A stretch of DNA of 64,000 nucleotides, taken from NCBI GenBank assembly GCA_911810475.1, contig OU461276.1, positions 2,051,001 through 2,115,000 on the forward strand, read 5' to 3'. Under the pieces are notes generated by a model. That model did no database searches, was not told where the DNA came from, and saw only the letters and a list, made by a program, of their open reading frames with translations. Below are positions 10,941 through 20,105 of the stretch, piece by piece. The DNA comes from Candidatus Celerinatantimonas neptuna (GTDB lineage Bacteria; Pseudomonadota; Gammaproteobacteria; Enterobacterales; Celerinatantimonadaceae). The first letter of the stretch is position 1; each line of letters begins with the position of its first letter. A program made the translations under genes and the position numbers.

Positions 10941-11453
10941 TTAGTGTTTGCTGCATGTGTGTATCATCTGTTTTAACCAACGGCCTGGGGTTATGTGAAA
11001 TCGATAGCGACGATGTTGAAATCTGAGCCATGCCAAGATACTGAGCAAAGCCCATAATGTAATGGAAAGCAATGCAGCTCTTAGCCCACTGGTTACATCG
11101 AGTAGATGGCTAAAATAGAAGTAACTACCAAGATAGAGTGCTATTGCAGTTAAAGACGAGAGTGTAAAGAATTGCCTGAAAAGAACATCGTGATTGCGAA
11201 CGACGGTTCCATTTGAAAAACGGACACTTTGTACAGACCGTTTAAAAAACAATCCCCCTTGATAAATGGCTATCTCAAGTTCTTGCTGACTCTGTAGCGC
11301 ATCATAGATAGTGGTATCCATCTGAAGTGGCCCATCAATGATTCGTCCGTCACTTAATTCGATTGAGCTGCAACGAATAATCTGGGCTTTTGCTTTGGGG
11401 TGAATGGTTAAATTATTTTGACCTAACGTTTTAATCTGGCCTTTAATCAGCAT
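10941..11453 (-). CDS. hypothetical membrane protein with two TM helices
   Basis: I do not recognise a family. The 170-residue protein has a soluble N-terminal part (about 1-85) rich in beta-prone residues. It then has two hydrophobic segments, about 93-115 (FFTLSSLTAIALYLGSYFYF) and 124-144 (GLRAALLSITLWALLSILAW), and a basic tail rich in Arg and His. That is consistent with an inner-membrane protein with a cytosolic sensor or adaptor head. It stands alone, 76 bp upstream of the SDR gene on the same strand, so co-transcription is possible. Codon use resembles its chromosomal neighbours more than the AT-rich cassette to its right. Confidence 0.6.
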   Translation of the reverse strand: MLIKGQIKTLGQNNLTIHPKAKAQIIRCSSIELSDGRIIDGPLQMDTTIYDALQSQQELEIAIYQGGLFFKRSVQSVRFSNGTVVRNHDVLFRQFFTLSSLTAIALYLGSYFYFSHLLDVTSGLRAALLSITLWALLSILAWLRFQHRRYRFHITPGRWLKQMIHTCSKH

Positions 11454-11698
11454 GCTTTTCCATCTCCGGTTACCACCGCCTTTGACTGGATGACATACTG
11501 CAAAGTAAACAATTCAATGTTTATAAAACGAAAAATTACGATAGTATTCATCCACTGTGTGATTTTTCAGTCCAGTTTTCAGGCTTACCCGGTTATTTTA
11601 TCGCCAATTCATCAAAAATTCATCTTTTTAGAACTTCTTTACTTAAAAACCCCCAAGTTTTGTGACACAAGAATCCAGAGTATCCGCATGAGTGTGCA

Positions 11699-12358
11699 TT
11701 ATTTGACCGTTGATGTAAATCCAGCCAGCAATACTCGCTCCAAAAATTCTGGGTTTATCGTGTAGAGTTTCTGTTTCATTGGCGCGTAGATCTGGGGTGA
11801 TTCCGCTTGCAACATATTCAAGGTCATGTGTTTCAGACAGGTAAGGTTTTCCGCCACATTTTCTCGGTATATTTGACATGCATCTCCTGCAAACTGATAT
11901 CCAAAATCCAGTGCATAGACTTTATGCCTGCGTTCACGGATCTCTTGACTGGCCTGCTCGGGCATTAACGCCTTAGAGCTGATGTAGTCACTATATTCAA
12001 GTTCTGGCTCTTTTCCTTTGACTGCTCGGAAATTTTTCACCGTAACGGGGCTCTTTAGCTCTTTCCTGGCTTGACCATCCAGCTTTCCGGCATTGAGGAC
12101 AGCAGATGCGTGATTCGACCCGCCCATGGTGCTTATCAACCTGCCAGAGGGACTGTCGATACTGCGCAAAGGTCTGCTCGTACGGCTTTGTGCAAGTCTG
12201 TCCTGATTGCCTTTCACTGCTAACAGGTCATCGCTCCTTGGGTGATGATGGTTTTGGCTATTTTGGTCTGACTCGCGAACCCGTGAGCCTCGGAGATCGA
12301 GCATTTTGCTGAGCGCTGGAATAGCGGTGCTCTCATTGCTCTTACTGTCCGTTTTCAA
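11699..12358 (-). pseudogene. degenerate ISAs1-family transposase remnant
   Basis: An open frame of 219 codons reads minus from a TTG and at first looks like an orphan protein. Its blocks follow the ISAs1 transposase in order: KTDSKSNESTAIPALSKMLD (family: KTDEKSNEITAIPKLL.MLD), then DDLLAVKGNQDRLAQ (family: DYLLALKGNQ), then YISSKALMPEQASQEIRE, then ALDFGYQFAGDACQIYRENV plus AENLTCLKHMTLNMLQAE (family: VLDV.F.EDAC.IR...AENL...R..ALNLL). The N-terminal half is absent. The segment after LDLRGSRV is scrambled where the family has TIDAMGCQ, so the catalytic region is lost. Intact members are about 350-400 residues. This marks an old insertion next to the AT-rich cassette. I could not define terminal repeats. 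Confidence 0.8.
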
Positions 12359-12606
12359 TGATATGTCCTTTTCTGGTCTTTTCTTGTCCTTTTTTGGTGT
12401 TGTTATCTAATCGTTGTATTGAGATAATTTAATCGTTGTTTAGTGAAATTAATGATTAGTTAATGACTTTTTTATTATGAGGAACAATAAAATTAATCTT
12501 ATTTAAAGAAGGTTTTTAGAAGACGTTTCTTATTAAAATGATGCCATCATTATGGTGATGAAGTGTATTATATACAGAATACAACAATTCTAAGTAATGA
12601 GTAGTC
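12359..12606. promoter_or_regulatory. AT-rich leader of the regulator cassette
   Basis: These 248 bp contain no gene. At 12366-12397 there is a T-rich stretch with a 10-bp rhythm (TGTCCTTTTC, TGGTCTTTTC, TTGTCCTTTT). At 12538-12550 there is a near-palindrome, ATGATG-CC-ATCAT, about 57 bp before the regulator start, which could be an operator. Both are speculative. Confidence 0.3.
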
Positions 12607-13533
12607 ATGAATAGAAACGTTTATTTTTTGGTATTACCGAATATTCTCGTTTTAGATATGGTTGGGCCAGCGGAAACCTTTAAGCTTGCAAGTGAGGCGT
12701 TTCGGTTAACTTATATTGCTCCTGAAGAAAATATCACGATGCCTTTAGGGTTGAAGGTAACTGATTTGAAGCCATTTCCTAAAAGTTTGCCTAAAAATAG
12801 CTTACTTGTTATTCCTGGTGTTTATGATTCATCTATAGATTTTAGGAATGATTTGGCAAATATTGCTCGAAATTGGATTGCTAGTTTAAAGGAATCTGTA
12901 GAACGGGGGGATATTAGTATTTTATGTATCTGTTCAGGAGCTGTACTTGCTGCTGAAGCTGGACTTTTAAATGATAGGCGATGTACAACCCATCATTCCA
13001 TTATTGGGCGGTTAAAACAAATTGCTCCAAAAGCTAAAGTTATTGATAATTTGTTATTTGTCGAAGATTGCGGTGTATATACTTGTGCGGGAATTATGTC
13101 TGGAATTGATTTGGCTTTAGAGTTAGTTCGAAAATTTATAGGTGTGGAAGATTGTATTCGTGTTGCTAGAGAAATGGTGGTATATCTTCCCAGAAGCGGT
13201 AGTGATAGTCAAAATTCTCCCTGGCTTAAATATAGATATCATCATCATCCTATTATTCATCGAGCTCAAGATCTGATTGTATCTAATCCCCGGGAATATT
13301 GGACATTAGAGAAAGTATCATCAGAGGTTCATGTAAGTTCAAGGCATTTATCTCGAATATTTAAACAGTATTTGAATATTAGTGTTAAAGATTATCATGA
13401 ACATATAAAGCTAATATTAGTTTCACAGTACATGGAGCAAGGGAAAAATCTAGAACTTGCAACATCTTTATCTGGATTTTCATCAAGTAGGCAATATAGA
13501 AGAGCTAAGTTAAGATCTAAAGTCGTAAAATAG
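12607..13533 (+). CDS. GlxA/FtrA-type AraC-family regulator
   Basis: This 308-residue regulator joins a DJ-1/PfpI (class I glutamine-amidotransferase-like) domain to an AraC helix-turn-helix. The first domain covers about residues 1-190: NVYFLVLPNILVLDMVGPAE at the start and the nucleophile-elbow Cys in ISILCICSGAVLAAEAGLL. The DNA-binding region covers about 215-308: YWTLEKVSSEVHVSSRHLSR then IFKQYLNISVKDYHEHIKL. This fusion is typical of GlxA-like activators that control catabolic or biosynthetic operons in response to small nitrogenous ligands. Its base composition is far more AT-rich than the flanking chromosome, in line with horizontal transfer. It is the first gene of a three-gene same-strand cassette; the next gene starts 32 bp later. 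Ligand and targets are unknown. Confidence 0.88.
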   Translation: MNRNVYFLVLPNILVLDMVGPAETFKLASEAFRLTYIAPEENITMPLGLKVTDLKPFPKSLPKNSLLVIPGVYDSSIDFRNDLANIARNWIASLKESVERGDISILCICSGAVLAAEAGLLNDRRCTTHHSIIGRLKQIAPKAKVIDNLLFVEDCGVYTCAGIMSGIDLALELVRKFIGVEDCIRVAREMVVYLPRSGSDSQNSPWLKYRYHHHPIIHRAQDLIVSNPREYWTLEKVSSEVHVSSRHLSRIFKQYLNISVKDYHEHIKLILVSQYMEQGKNLELATSLSGFSSSRQYRRAKLRSKVVK

Positions 13534-13565
13534 TATATTATAATCTTTATAGAAATGAGAATTAT

Positions 13566-14832
13566 ATGAACAGGATTAATAAATATATCAGGCCATGCAT
13601 TATTCTAGTTGATCCCTGTTCAACAAGTTCTGTTCTTGCAAAAGAGTTTGATAAAAGGGGATATGACTGTATATCATTAATATCTAGGATTAAAATCCCT
13701 GAAGTATTTGCATCATCTTATCAACCAGATGATTTTTTATTTGAGATAAGATATAAAAATAATATTGAAGAAGTGTTAAGTACACTTAGCGATGTTCCAA
13801 TAACAGTTGTTATTTCATGTTTGGAGACTAGTGTTTTTCTAGCAGATACGATTGCTGAGCGATTAGGCTTGCCAGGAAATAATCCTAAAACAAGTCGCCT
13901 TCGCCGGGATAAGTATCAAATGATTGAAGCTGTTCGTCGTAGAGGGTTGAAAGCTGCGTGGCAAAAGGTTTTTAGTGTAACTCAAGATGCTGTTAGTTGG
14001 ATTAATCAAAAAGAGTTTCCTGTTGTAATTAAACCATTACGTTCAGCGGGTACGGATAGTGTGTTTATATGTAATTCTATTGTTCAGGTTGAAGAAGCAT
14101 GCAATACAATGATTAAATCACAGAAATAAATTAGAAGAAGCTAATAATGAAGTGCTGGTTCAGGAATTTTTAACCGGTGACGAATATGTTGTTGATACAG
14201 TGACCTTGAATGGGAAAACCGTTACTTGTAATGTATTTTCTTATGAGAAAGAGCGGGCAAACGGTGCTGATTTTGTTTATCGAGCTATACGAGCTATTGA
14301 TTTATCTTCTCCTATTTCCCAAAAATTGATTGCATATAATAATGAGGTCATTAAAGCCGTTGGTATTTTCCAAGGAGCTGGGCATAGAGAGATAATGCTC
14401 ACTGATAATGAACCCTGTTTAGTTGAGATAGGTGCCCGGCTACATGGAGGGAATATTCCGAGTATTGTTCAAAAATGTGCTCCCTGGTCTCAAATAGAAT
14501 TGTTAATCGATGCATGTATTGATCAGAGATTATTTGAACAGAAATCAAAGCAACAGCTTCATTTAGATAAAAAATTTTTAATCCATTTTTATATATCATC
14601 TAAAGAAGGGATGATTGAAATAATTAAAAATAATCATTTAATTACATCATTAGATTCATATTTTGATTCGATCTGGTATCGGGGAACTGGAGACTATTTA
14701 GATAAGACTATCGATTTATATACATGTCCTTTAAAAATAATCTTAGCAAATCGGAATAAAGAATTACTTCTCAGGGAAAGAAATAGTTTGATTGATATTG
14801 AAAAGAAATCACTTCTTTTCCGATTGAGATAA
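13566..14832 (+). pseudogene. ATP-grasp amide/peptide ligase, frameshifted
   Basis: Two adjacent frames make one ATP-grasp protein of about 420 residues. The first part (13566-14129) has an N-terminal preATP-grasp fold (CIILVDPCSTSSVLAKEFD), RLGLPGNNPKTSRLRRDKYQ, and the nucleotide-binding strand FPVVIKPLRSAGTDSV. After SQK it meets TAA. Dropping one A from the AAA at 14124-14126 joins it to NKLEEANNEVLVQEFLTGDE in the second frame. That frame carries the remaining ATP/Mg motifs (REIMLTDNEPCLVEIGAR, LHGGNIPS). It resembles the L-amino-acid ligase/BacD group that makes dipeptides or amides. No programmed-frameshift signal was noticed, so it is either broken or a sequencing artefact. Composition is AT-rich like its neighbours. 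Confidence 0.82.
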
Positions 14833-14876
14833 TGATGGATGACTTTTATTTTTCTGAGTAATTTATATTGAGATAA

Positions 14877-15470
14877 GTGAAAAGGAGATATTATGGGAAA
14901 GTAGCTGTTTTAACCAATAATCTTCAATATACACGTATCCAAGAGAACATCGTATCTTTTAACATAATTGAAAAATTTAAAGAGGACTTTCCTTTATTTT
15001 TACAACAAATGAGAGAGATGGGGCATGCTATTATTCATTTAAAATATATTGACTATCCTCTTTGCACCAGGTTTATTAAAGACCGACCATTACCCGTGTC
15101 GAGCAAAGCTGTGGATCCTGAGCTCATTCGTGAATTTGTTTGTGGGTCTGATATCGTTGTTTGTAGGAGTAAAGAGAGTGGTTTTTATCAGACATTACTT
15201 GATCCTATTTTGAAATTGTTGCTAGTTGATACAATAGTTGTCGCTGGATTTCAAATGCAAAGCTGTATTCAGGCTACTGCGGCCGATGCATATTTTCATG
15301 GATATAATGTATGGATTGCTCGAGATGGAATGTATTCCCTTTATCCGGAAAATAAAAAGCGTACACTCACTTTATTGTCGAGATATTGTGCGACGGTTTT
15401 AGATCTTCAAACCATTATTGATTACTTAAAAAGTAATTCTTGTTTGCCTGCTAAGATAAGAAATGGTTGA
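14877..15470 (+). CDS. isochorismatase-fold (cysteine hydrolase-like) protein
   Basis: This is a 197-residue protein with the isochorismatase/nicotinamidase fold. The opening strand is KVAVLTNNLQYTR (family: ALLVIDMQ.DF), so the usual catalytic Asp is Asn here. VVCRSKESGFYQTLLD carries the catalytic Lys, and VAGFQMQSCIQATAADAYFH, followed by GYNVW, carries the Cys with the usual TA.DA..GY context. The only in-frame start is a GTG at 14877 directly after a stop. A strong AGGAG followed six bases later by ATG at 14893 runs into TAG after three codons. Adding one A there would restore MGKVAVL, so the true start seems to have suffered a 1-base deletion. It follows the ATP-grasp gene by 44 bp. Function is unknown and activity doubtful. 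Confidence 0.68.
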   Translation: MKRRYYGKVAVLTNNLQYTRIQENIVSFNIIEKFKEDFPLFLQQMREMGHAIIHLKYIDYPLCTRFIKDRPLPVSSKAVDPELIREFVCGSDIVVCRSKESGFYQTLLDPILKLLLVDTIVVAGFQMQSCIQATAADAYFHGYNVWIARDGMYSLYPENKKRTLTLLSRYCATVLDLQTIIDYLKSNSCLPAKIRNG

Positions 15471-15625
15471 GGAACGTTTTTAGGACCTTGCCATCATTGT
15501 GTTTTTGAGTTCCTATGATTGGGCTGTGAACAAGCGGTATTTATATTCCATTTGGTGTTATGATGTGCGTTCAGCTTACCTTTTTCGCTTAAGATAACTA
15601 TTGTTCGACCTTCTATTAATAATCT

Positions 15626-17938
15626 ATGAGAATACAAAAAAGATTACGAGTAAACGGCATTGTTCAGGGGGTTGGTTTCAGGCCTTTTGTTCATCGGATT
15701 GCGGTTGCTAATCACCTGACGGGATGGGTGAATAATGATTCTCATGGTGTTTTGATTGAGGTTCAGGGTGAGTTAGACGATTTTCATCAATTTAAATCTC
15801 AACTTGTTCATGATATCCCGGCTATGGCGATGATTTCGCAAGTTGAAGAAATACAAGGTCATTCAGAGATATCCTTTTCTGAGTTTAAGATTATTGCGAG
15901 CGAAAAAAATGCAGATACATTGACGCTTATCCCCCCCGATGCGTATGTCTGCGATGATTGTTTGCGTGAATTATTTGATCCGACTGATCGGCGATATCAC
16001 TATCCGTTTATCAACTGTACGAATTGCGGGCCTCGTTTTTCGATCATTAAGGATATGCCCTATGACCGGGTGCAAACGACCATGTCGGAATTTTCAATGT
16101 GTTCAAGCTGCGCTAATGAGTATAGCGATCCTTCTGATCGGCGTTTTCATGCTCAACCCAATGCTTGTGATGCGTGTGGCCCAAAGGTGTGGCTCTGCGA
16201 TGAAGCCGGACAGAAGCTTAATGATGAGCCAATCGCACAGTGTTGCCATCTATTACGAGCCGGGGCGATTGTTGCGGTGAAGTCAGTCGGAGGTTTTCAC
16301 TTGTGTGTTAATGCGTCAGACAGCCAGGCTGTGAACCGGTTACGACAGCGTAAACAGCGGGGAAATAAACCTTTTGCTCTGATGGTGCGAAATATCGATG
16401 TGGCCCGGCAATACTGCGAGATCAGTATAGACGAAGAGCGGTTATTAACATCGTCTAAAGCCCCCATCGTGGTGTTGAAGAAAAAATCGGATTGTGCGTT
16501 ATCTGATGCGATTGCCCCTTTAAACCCTTCTTTAGGGATCATGCTAGCTTCTTCCCCTGTGCATCATCTTCTGCTGGATGATGGGCTGCTTCATACGCTT
16601 GTCATGACGAGTGCAAATCGCCGGGGGCAACCGATTGTTTATGAGAATCAACGGGCGATAGACGAGTTACAAGATATTGCGGATGCTTATTTGTTACATA
16701 ATCGGGATATTCATACCCGGGTTGATGATTCCGTGATTAAACTGACTGAGTTAGAGGGGCTGTCAGCGCCGGTTCTGTCATTTATACGGCGTTCGAGAGG
16801 TTATGCGCCAGCGCCTGTCATGTTTCAACAGGCGCTGGCGCCGGTAATTGCAGCCGGTAGTGAGCTCAAAAATACACTGGCTTTGTCAAAGGGACATCAT
16901 GTGTATCTGAGCCAGCATATTGGTGATCTGAAAAATGACCAGGTTTTTGATGCTCATCAAGAGTGTGCAAAAAAACTGTCTTCATTGCTGGATATACAGC
17001 CAAGTGCTTGGGCGGTTGATTTACATCCACAATTCAGGTCGACTCAATTTGTTGAGGAGCGCTCAAAATTACCCATCTACAAAGTGCAGCATCATCATGC
17101 ACATATGGCGTCATGTATGGCCGAAAACCAGCTCAGTGGCCCGACTATTGGTATTGTTTTTGATGGAACCGGTTATGGTTCGGATGGCACAATTTGGGGT
17201 GGGGAATTTTTGTTGGGAGATTATGTGCATGCTGAACGTGTCGGTACGATTAAACCGTTTCAATTAATTGGTGGTGATAAGGCCGTTGAAGAGCCGTACC
17301 GGGTCGCTGTGAGCTTGCTGATGGAAACCTATGGTGATTCGTTTTTGAAACTAAAACTTCCTTTGTTTGATGAATTGTCTGGCCAGAATATTCATGTGTT
17401 GCAGCGTATGGCAAAACGTTATCTAAATAGTTTTAGCACAACCAGTATGGGGCGTCTGTTTGATGGGATATCGGCACTGCTTGGGATTCGTTCCAGAATT
17501 GAATATGACGCGCAGGCGGCCATTGAGCTAGAGGGATTGCTTGGACGAGATCAAACGATGGTGCCATGTTATGACTACCAGATTAACCAGCAAGGCAGTT
17601 TGTTTGTTTTTGATTATCACCCGATGGTAAGACAGATTGTCTGTGATATTGAGCAAGAGCGACGGACTGTTCCAGATATTTCCCGAAGGTTTCATAGTAC
17701 GTTAGTTACGGCCAGTTGTGCGATGAGCAGTATGATTTCAAAATATTATGGCGTTTCCCAGGTGGTGCTATCGGGGGGAGTTTTTATGAATGAATTCATG
17801 CTTTCGAATCTCTATAGGCAATTACGTTTGGATGGTTTTGATGTATATGTCCATCAGCAGGTTCCTGCCAATGATGGAGGAATATCACTTGGGCAGATTT
17901 GTATAGCGAACGCACAACTTGCGCTAACATCTCAATAA
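15626..17938 (+). CDS. hypF: carbamoyltransferase HypF
   Basis: HypF makes the carbamoyl group that becomes cyanide on the Fe of [NiFe] hydrogenases, using carbamoyl phosphate and ATP to form thiocarboxamide on HypE. All four modules are present in 770 residues. These are an acylphosphatase domain (VNGIVQGVGFRPFVHRIA, about 8-25), two zinc-finger pairs (CDDC...CTNC and CSSC...CDAC, about 108-190), a YrdC-like domain (about 205-390), and a Kae1/TobZ-like C-terminal domain with VQHHHAHMASCMAEN and FDGTGYGSDGTIWGGEF. The length equals E. coli HypF (750). No other hyp or hydrogenase genes lie in this window, so partners must be elsewhere. It sits just upstream of lexA, which starts after a 72 bp gap. 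Confidence 0.95.
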   Translation: MRIQKRLRVNGIVQGVGFRPFVHRIAVANHLTGWVNNDSHGVLIEVQGELDDFHQFKSQLVHDIPAMAMISQVEEIQGHSEISFSEFKIIASEKNADTLTLIPPDAYVCDDCLRELFDPTDRRYHYPFINCTNCGPRFSIIKDMPYDRVQTTMSEFSMCSSCANEYSDPSDRRFHAQPNACDACGPKVWLCDEAGQKLNDEPIAQCCHLLRAGAIVAVKSVGGFHLCVNASDSQAVNRLRQRKQRGNKPFALMVRNIDVARQYCEISIDEERLLTSSKAPIVVLKKKSDCALSDAIAPLNPSLGIMLASSPVHHLLLDDGLLHTLVMTSANRRGQPIVYENQRAIDELQDIADAYLLHNRDIHTRVDDSVIKLTELEGLSAPVLSFIRRSRGYAPAPVMFQQALAPVIAAGSELKNTLALSKGHHVYLSQHIGDLKNDQVFDAHQECAKKLSSLLDIQPSAWAVDLHPQFRSTQFVEERSKLPIYKVQHHHAHMASCMAENQLSGPTIGIVFDGTGYGSDGTIWGGEFLLGDYVHAERVGTIKPFQLIGGDKAVEEPYRVAVSLLMETYGDSFLKLKLPLFDELSGQNIHVLQRMAKRYLNSFSTTSMGRLFDGISALLGIRSRIEYDAQAAIELEGLLGRDQTMVPCYDYQINQQGSLFVFDYHPMVRQIVCDIEQERRTVPDISRRFHSTLVTASCAMSSMISKYYGVSQVVLSGGVFMNEFMLSNLYRQLRLDGFDVYVHQQVPANDGGISLGQICIANAQLALTSQ

Positions 17939-17951
17939 ATCAGAGAAAAAG

Positions 17952-18003
17952 TTGCTCTTCCCCAACTACTGTATATACTAACAGATGCTGTATAAAAACA
18001 CAG
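17952..18003 (+). promoter_or_regulatory. lexA promoter with two SOS boxes
   Basis: Two 16-bp LexA operators stand 3 bp apart: CTGTATATACTAACAG at 17969-17984 and CTGTATAAAAACACAG at 17988-18003. Both fit CTG-N10-CAG. A sigma-70 promoter, TTGCTC (17952) and TATACT (17974) with a 16 bp spacer, overlaps the first box. The layout copies the double autoregulated operator of E. coli lexA. Confidence 0.93.
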
Positions 18004-18010
18004 GTCTGTT

Positions 18011-18658
18011 ATGAAAGCACTTACAAAACGCCAAACACAAGTCTTAGAACTGGTTAAATCGCATATTCAGGCAACGGGTATGCCTCCAACGCGTGTGGAG
18101 ATTGCCAAAGAGTTGGGATTTCGTTCTGCTAATGCAGCGGAGGAACATCTTAAAGCTCTTAATCGTAAAGGGATGATTGAGATGATCCCTGGGGCATCTC
18201 GTGGGATCAGGTTGGTTGCTCATTCAGATGAAGCGTCTGTTTCTGAAAATGTCCCGATTCCTGAAGATCAAGGGCTTCCCCTGATTGGTCAGGTTGCTGC
18301 CGGGGCTCCTATCTTGGCACAGCAACATATTGAGTCTCATTATTCGGTTGATCCCGCTTTGTTTCATCCTCACGCAGATTTTCTGTTACGGGTTCATGGT
18401 GAAAGTATGAAAGAGATTGGGATTATGGATGGCGATTTATTGGCCGTACATAAAACCCAGGATGTCCATAACGGTCAGGTTGTTGTGGCCCGGGTTGGCG
18501 ATGATGTGACAGTAAAACGATTAGAAATGCAGCATGATAAAGTTCTACTCCATCCTGAGAATACTGATTTTACTCCGATTGAGGTTGATTTAACATGTGA
18601 GGAACTCACGATTGAAGGGTTAGCCGTTGGTATTATCCGAAACTCAGATTGGTTATAA
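18011..18658 (+). CDS. lexA: SOS repressor LexA
   Basis: This 215-residue SOS repressor has a winged HTH at its N-terminus ([36 protein letters not shown]) and an S24 peptidase-type C-terminal domain. The self-cleavage site is Ala97-Gly98 in QVAAGAP. The catalytic pair is Ser132 (VHGESM) and Lys169 (VTVKRLE). RecA-stimulated autocleavage would inactivate it after DNA damage. It is preceded by two SOS boxes, the second ending only 7 bp before the ATG, so repressor binding also covers the start region. The MATE transporter dinF follows 71 bp later, as in Enterobacterales and Vibrionaceae. Confidence 0.97.
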   Translation: MKALTKRQTQVLELVKSHIQATGMPPTRVEIAKELGFRSANAAEEHLKALNRKGMIEMIPGASRGIRLVAHSDEASVSENVPIPEDQGLPLIGQVAAGAPILAQQHIESHYSVDPALFHPHADFLLRVHGESMKEIGIMDGDLLAVHKTQDVHNGQVVVARVGDDVTVKRLEMQHDKVLLHPENTDFTPIEVDLTCEELTIEGLAVGIIRNSDWL

Positions 18659-18729
18659 TTAGTCTCTTCCTTTCCTTCCTGTGCAGCCGATGGCGGCTGT
18701 AAATTAGCCGCTATACAGAGGGAGCTGTC

Positions 18730-20097
18730 ATGTATTTTGATCGTCGCCATTTTAAGGCTATTTCAGCAATATCTGTTCCAATGATTCTGTCTAACATTAC
18801 AGTGCCATTACTTGGCCTTGTGGATACGGCTGTTGTTGGGCATTTAGATCATAGCTATTACTTGGGTGGCGTTGCGATTGGTTCAACGGTTATTTCATTT
18901 ATTTTCTGGTTGGCAGGTTTTTTAAGAATGTCAACGACCGGGATGGTTGCTCAGTCTATGGGGCGTCAGGATTACCATCATGCCGTCCAGATCTGGTGTA
19001 ATTCAGCACTGCTTGGTATGGGTATAGCGGTTGTGATGCTTGCTTTACAATACCCTATATGGTTGCTCGCTGATAAGTTAGCTGGAGCTGATTCAACTGT
19101 TGCGCACTATGCACATGTTTATTATCAGATTCGAATCTGGGGGGCTCCGGCTGCATTACTTCATTATTCAACGCTGGGATGTTTGTTAGGGATGAAACGG
19201 GCTCGTTTCCCTATGATCCTATTGATTGTGATGAATGTTATCAATATTAGTTTGGATGTGACATTTGTGATGGGGTTTCACTGGGGGGTTGCCGGAGCTG
19301 CCATTGCCTCTTTAATCGCAGATTATGCCGGTGCCTTTTTGGGTATTTGGTTCTTAGTAAGGCTTTGGCGACAACATGGTCAGAATCTATGGCCAAGCTT
19401 TCATAGGGCGGTTTTTCATCTTGATAAAATGTGGGAGCTGTTGCGACTGAATCGTGATATTTTTTTGCGGACCTTGTCTTTACAGCTCTGTTTTAGTTTT
19501 GTGACATTTGAAGGTGCAAAGCTGGGTACTGTTATTGTGGCAACGAATGCTGTATTGATGAATTTTATGATGTTTGCTTCATATGCGCTTGACGGGATTG
19601 CTTTTTCTGTAGAAGCTCTGGCAGGTGATGCTTATGGGCGAAATAACCGCCATGAATTTCACCGGTGTATTATGCATTGTCTATTCTTGGGAGGTATTGC
19701 CAGCATTCTGTTTTCTTGTATGTATGGTTTATTTGGTGATCATATTGTGGCGCTTCTAACGAGTATCCCAAGCATTCGGCAAAGTGCTCAAATTTATCTG
19801 CCCTGGCTGGTGGTGATGCCGGTATTAGCTGTATGGAGTTACATTTTTGATGGTGTTTATGTCGGTGTGACTCAGGGGCGGGTAATGCGTAATGGTATGT
19901 TGATCTCAACCTTTTTGATCTTTTTCCCAGTATGGTGGCTGACTCGTTCTTTAGAAAATCATGGGCTGTGGCTTGCATTGTCTTGTTTCATGATTGCCCG
20001 TGGAGGAACATTGATTTTCCATTATGCGTTGTATGGGAAAAACTGGTTTAAAAATTCAGCCACGATTTCTTCTTCTGCTTCAATAAAAAATTCATAG
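18730..20097 (+). CDS. dinF: MATE-family efflux transporter DinF
   Basis: This 455-residue inner-membrane protein of the multidrug and toxin extrusion family has twelve predicted TM helices. The opening helix AISAISVPMILSNITVPLLGL with VDTAVVGHLD is the classic DinF/NorM N-terminus with the conserved Asp. Its position right after lexA matches the lexA-dinF operon, so SOS induction is expected. In E. coli DinF is linked to protection against oxidants and bile salts. A hairpin (CAGCCG/CGGCTG, about 18685-18700) lies between the two genes, and a good ribosome-binding site (GGGAG) precedes the ATG. The C-terminus is slightly longer than in E. coli and Ser-rich. Confidence 0.93.
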   Translation: MYFDRRHFKAISAISVPMILSNITVPLLGLVDTAVVGHLDHSYYLGGVAIGSTVISFIFWLAGFLRMSTTGMVAQSMGRQDYHHAVQIWCNSALLGMGIAVVMLALQYPIWLLADKLAGADSTVAHYAHVYYQIRIWGAPAALLHYSTLGCLLGMKRARFPMILLIVMNVINISLDVTFVMGFHWGVAGAAIASLIADYAGAFLGIWFLVRLWRQHGQNLWPSFHRAVFHLDKMWELLRLNRDIFLRTLSLQLCFSFVTFEGAKLGTVIVATNAVLMNFMMFASYALDGIAFSVEALAGDAYGRNNRHEFHRCIMHCLFLGGIASILFSCMYGLFGDHIVALLTSIPSIRQSAQIYLPWLVVMPVLAVWSYIFDGVYVGVTQGRVMRNGMLISTFLIFFPVWWLTRSLENHGLWLALSCFMIARGGTLIFHYALYGKNWFKNSATISSSASIKNS

Positions 20098-20105
20098 TTC
20101 AGAGG

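Noticed and set aside
11643..11879. 78-codon minus-strand frame overlapping the transposase remnant
   Set aside because: It runs in another frame of the ISAs1 fossil and shows no similarity to a known protein.
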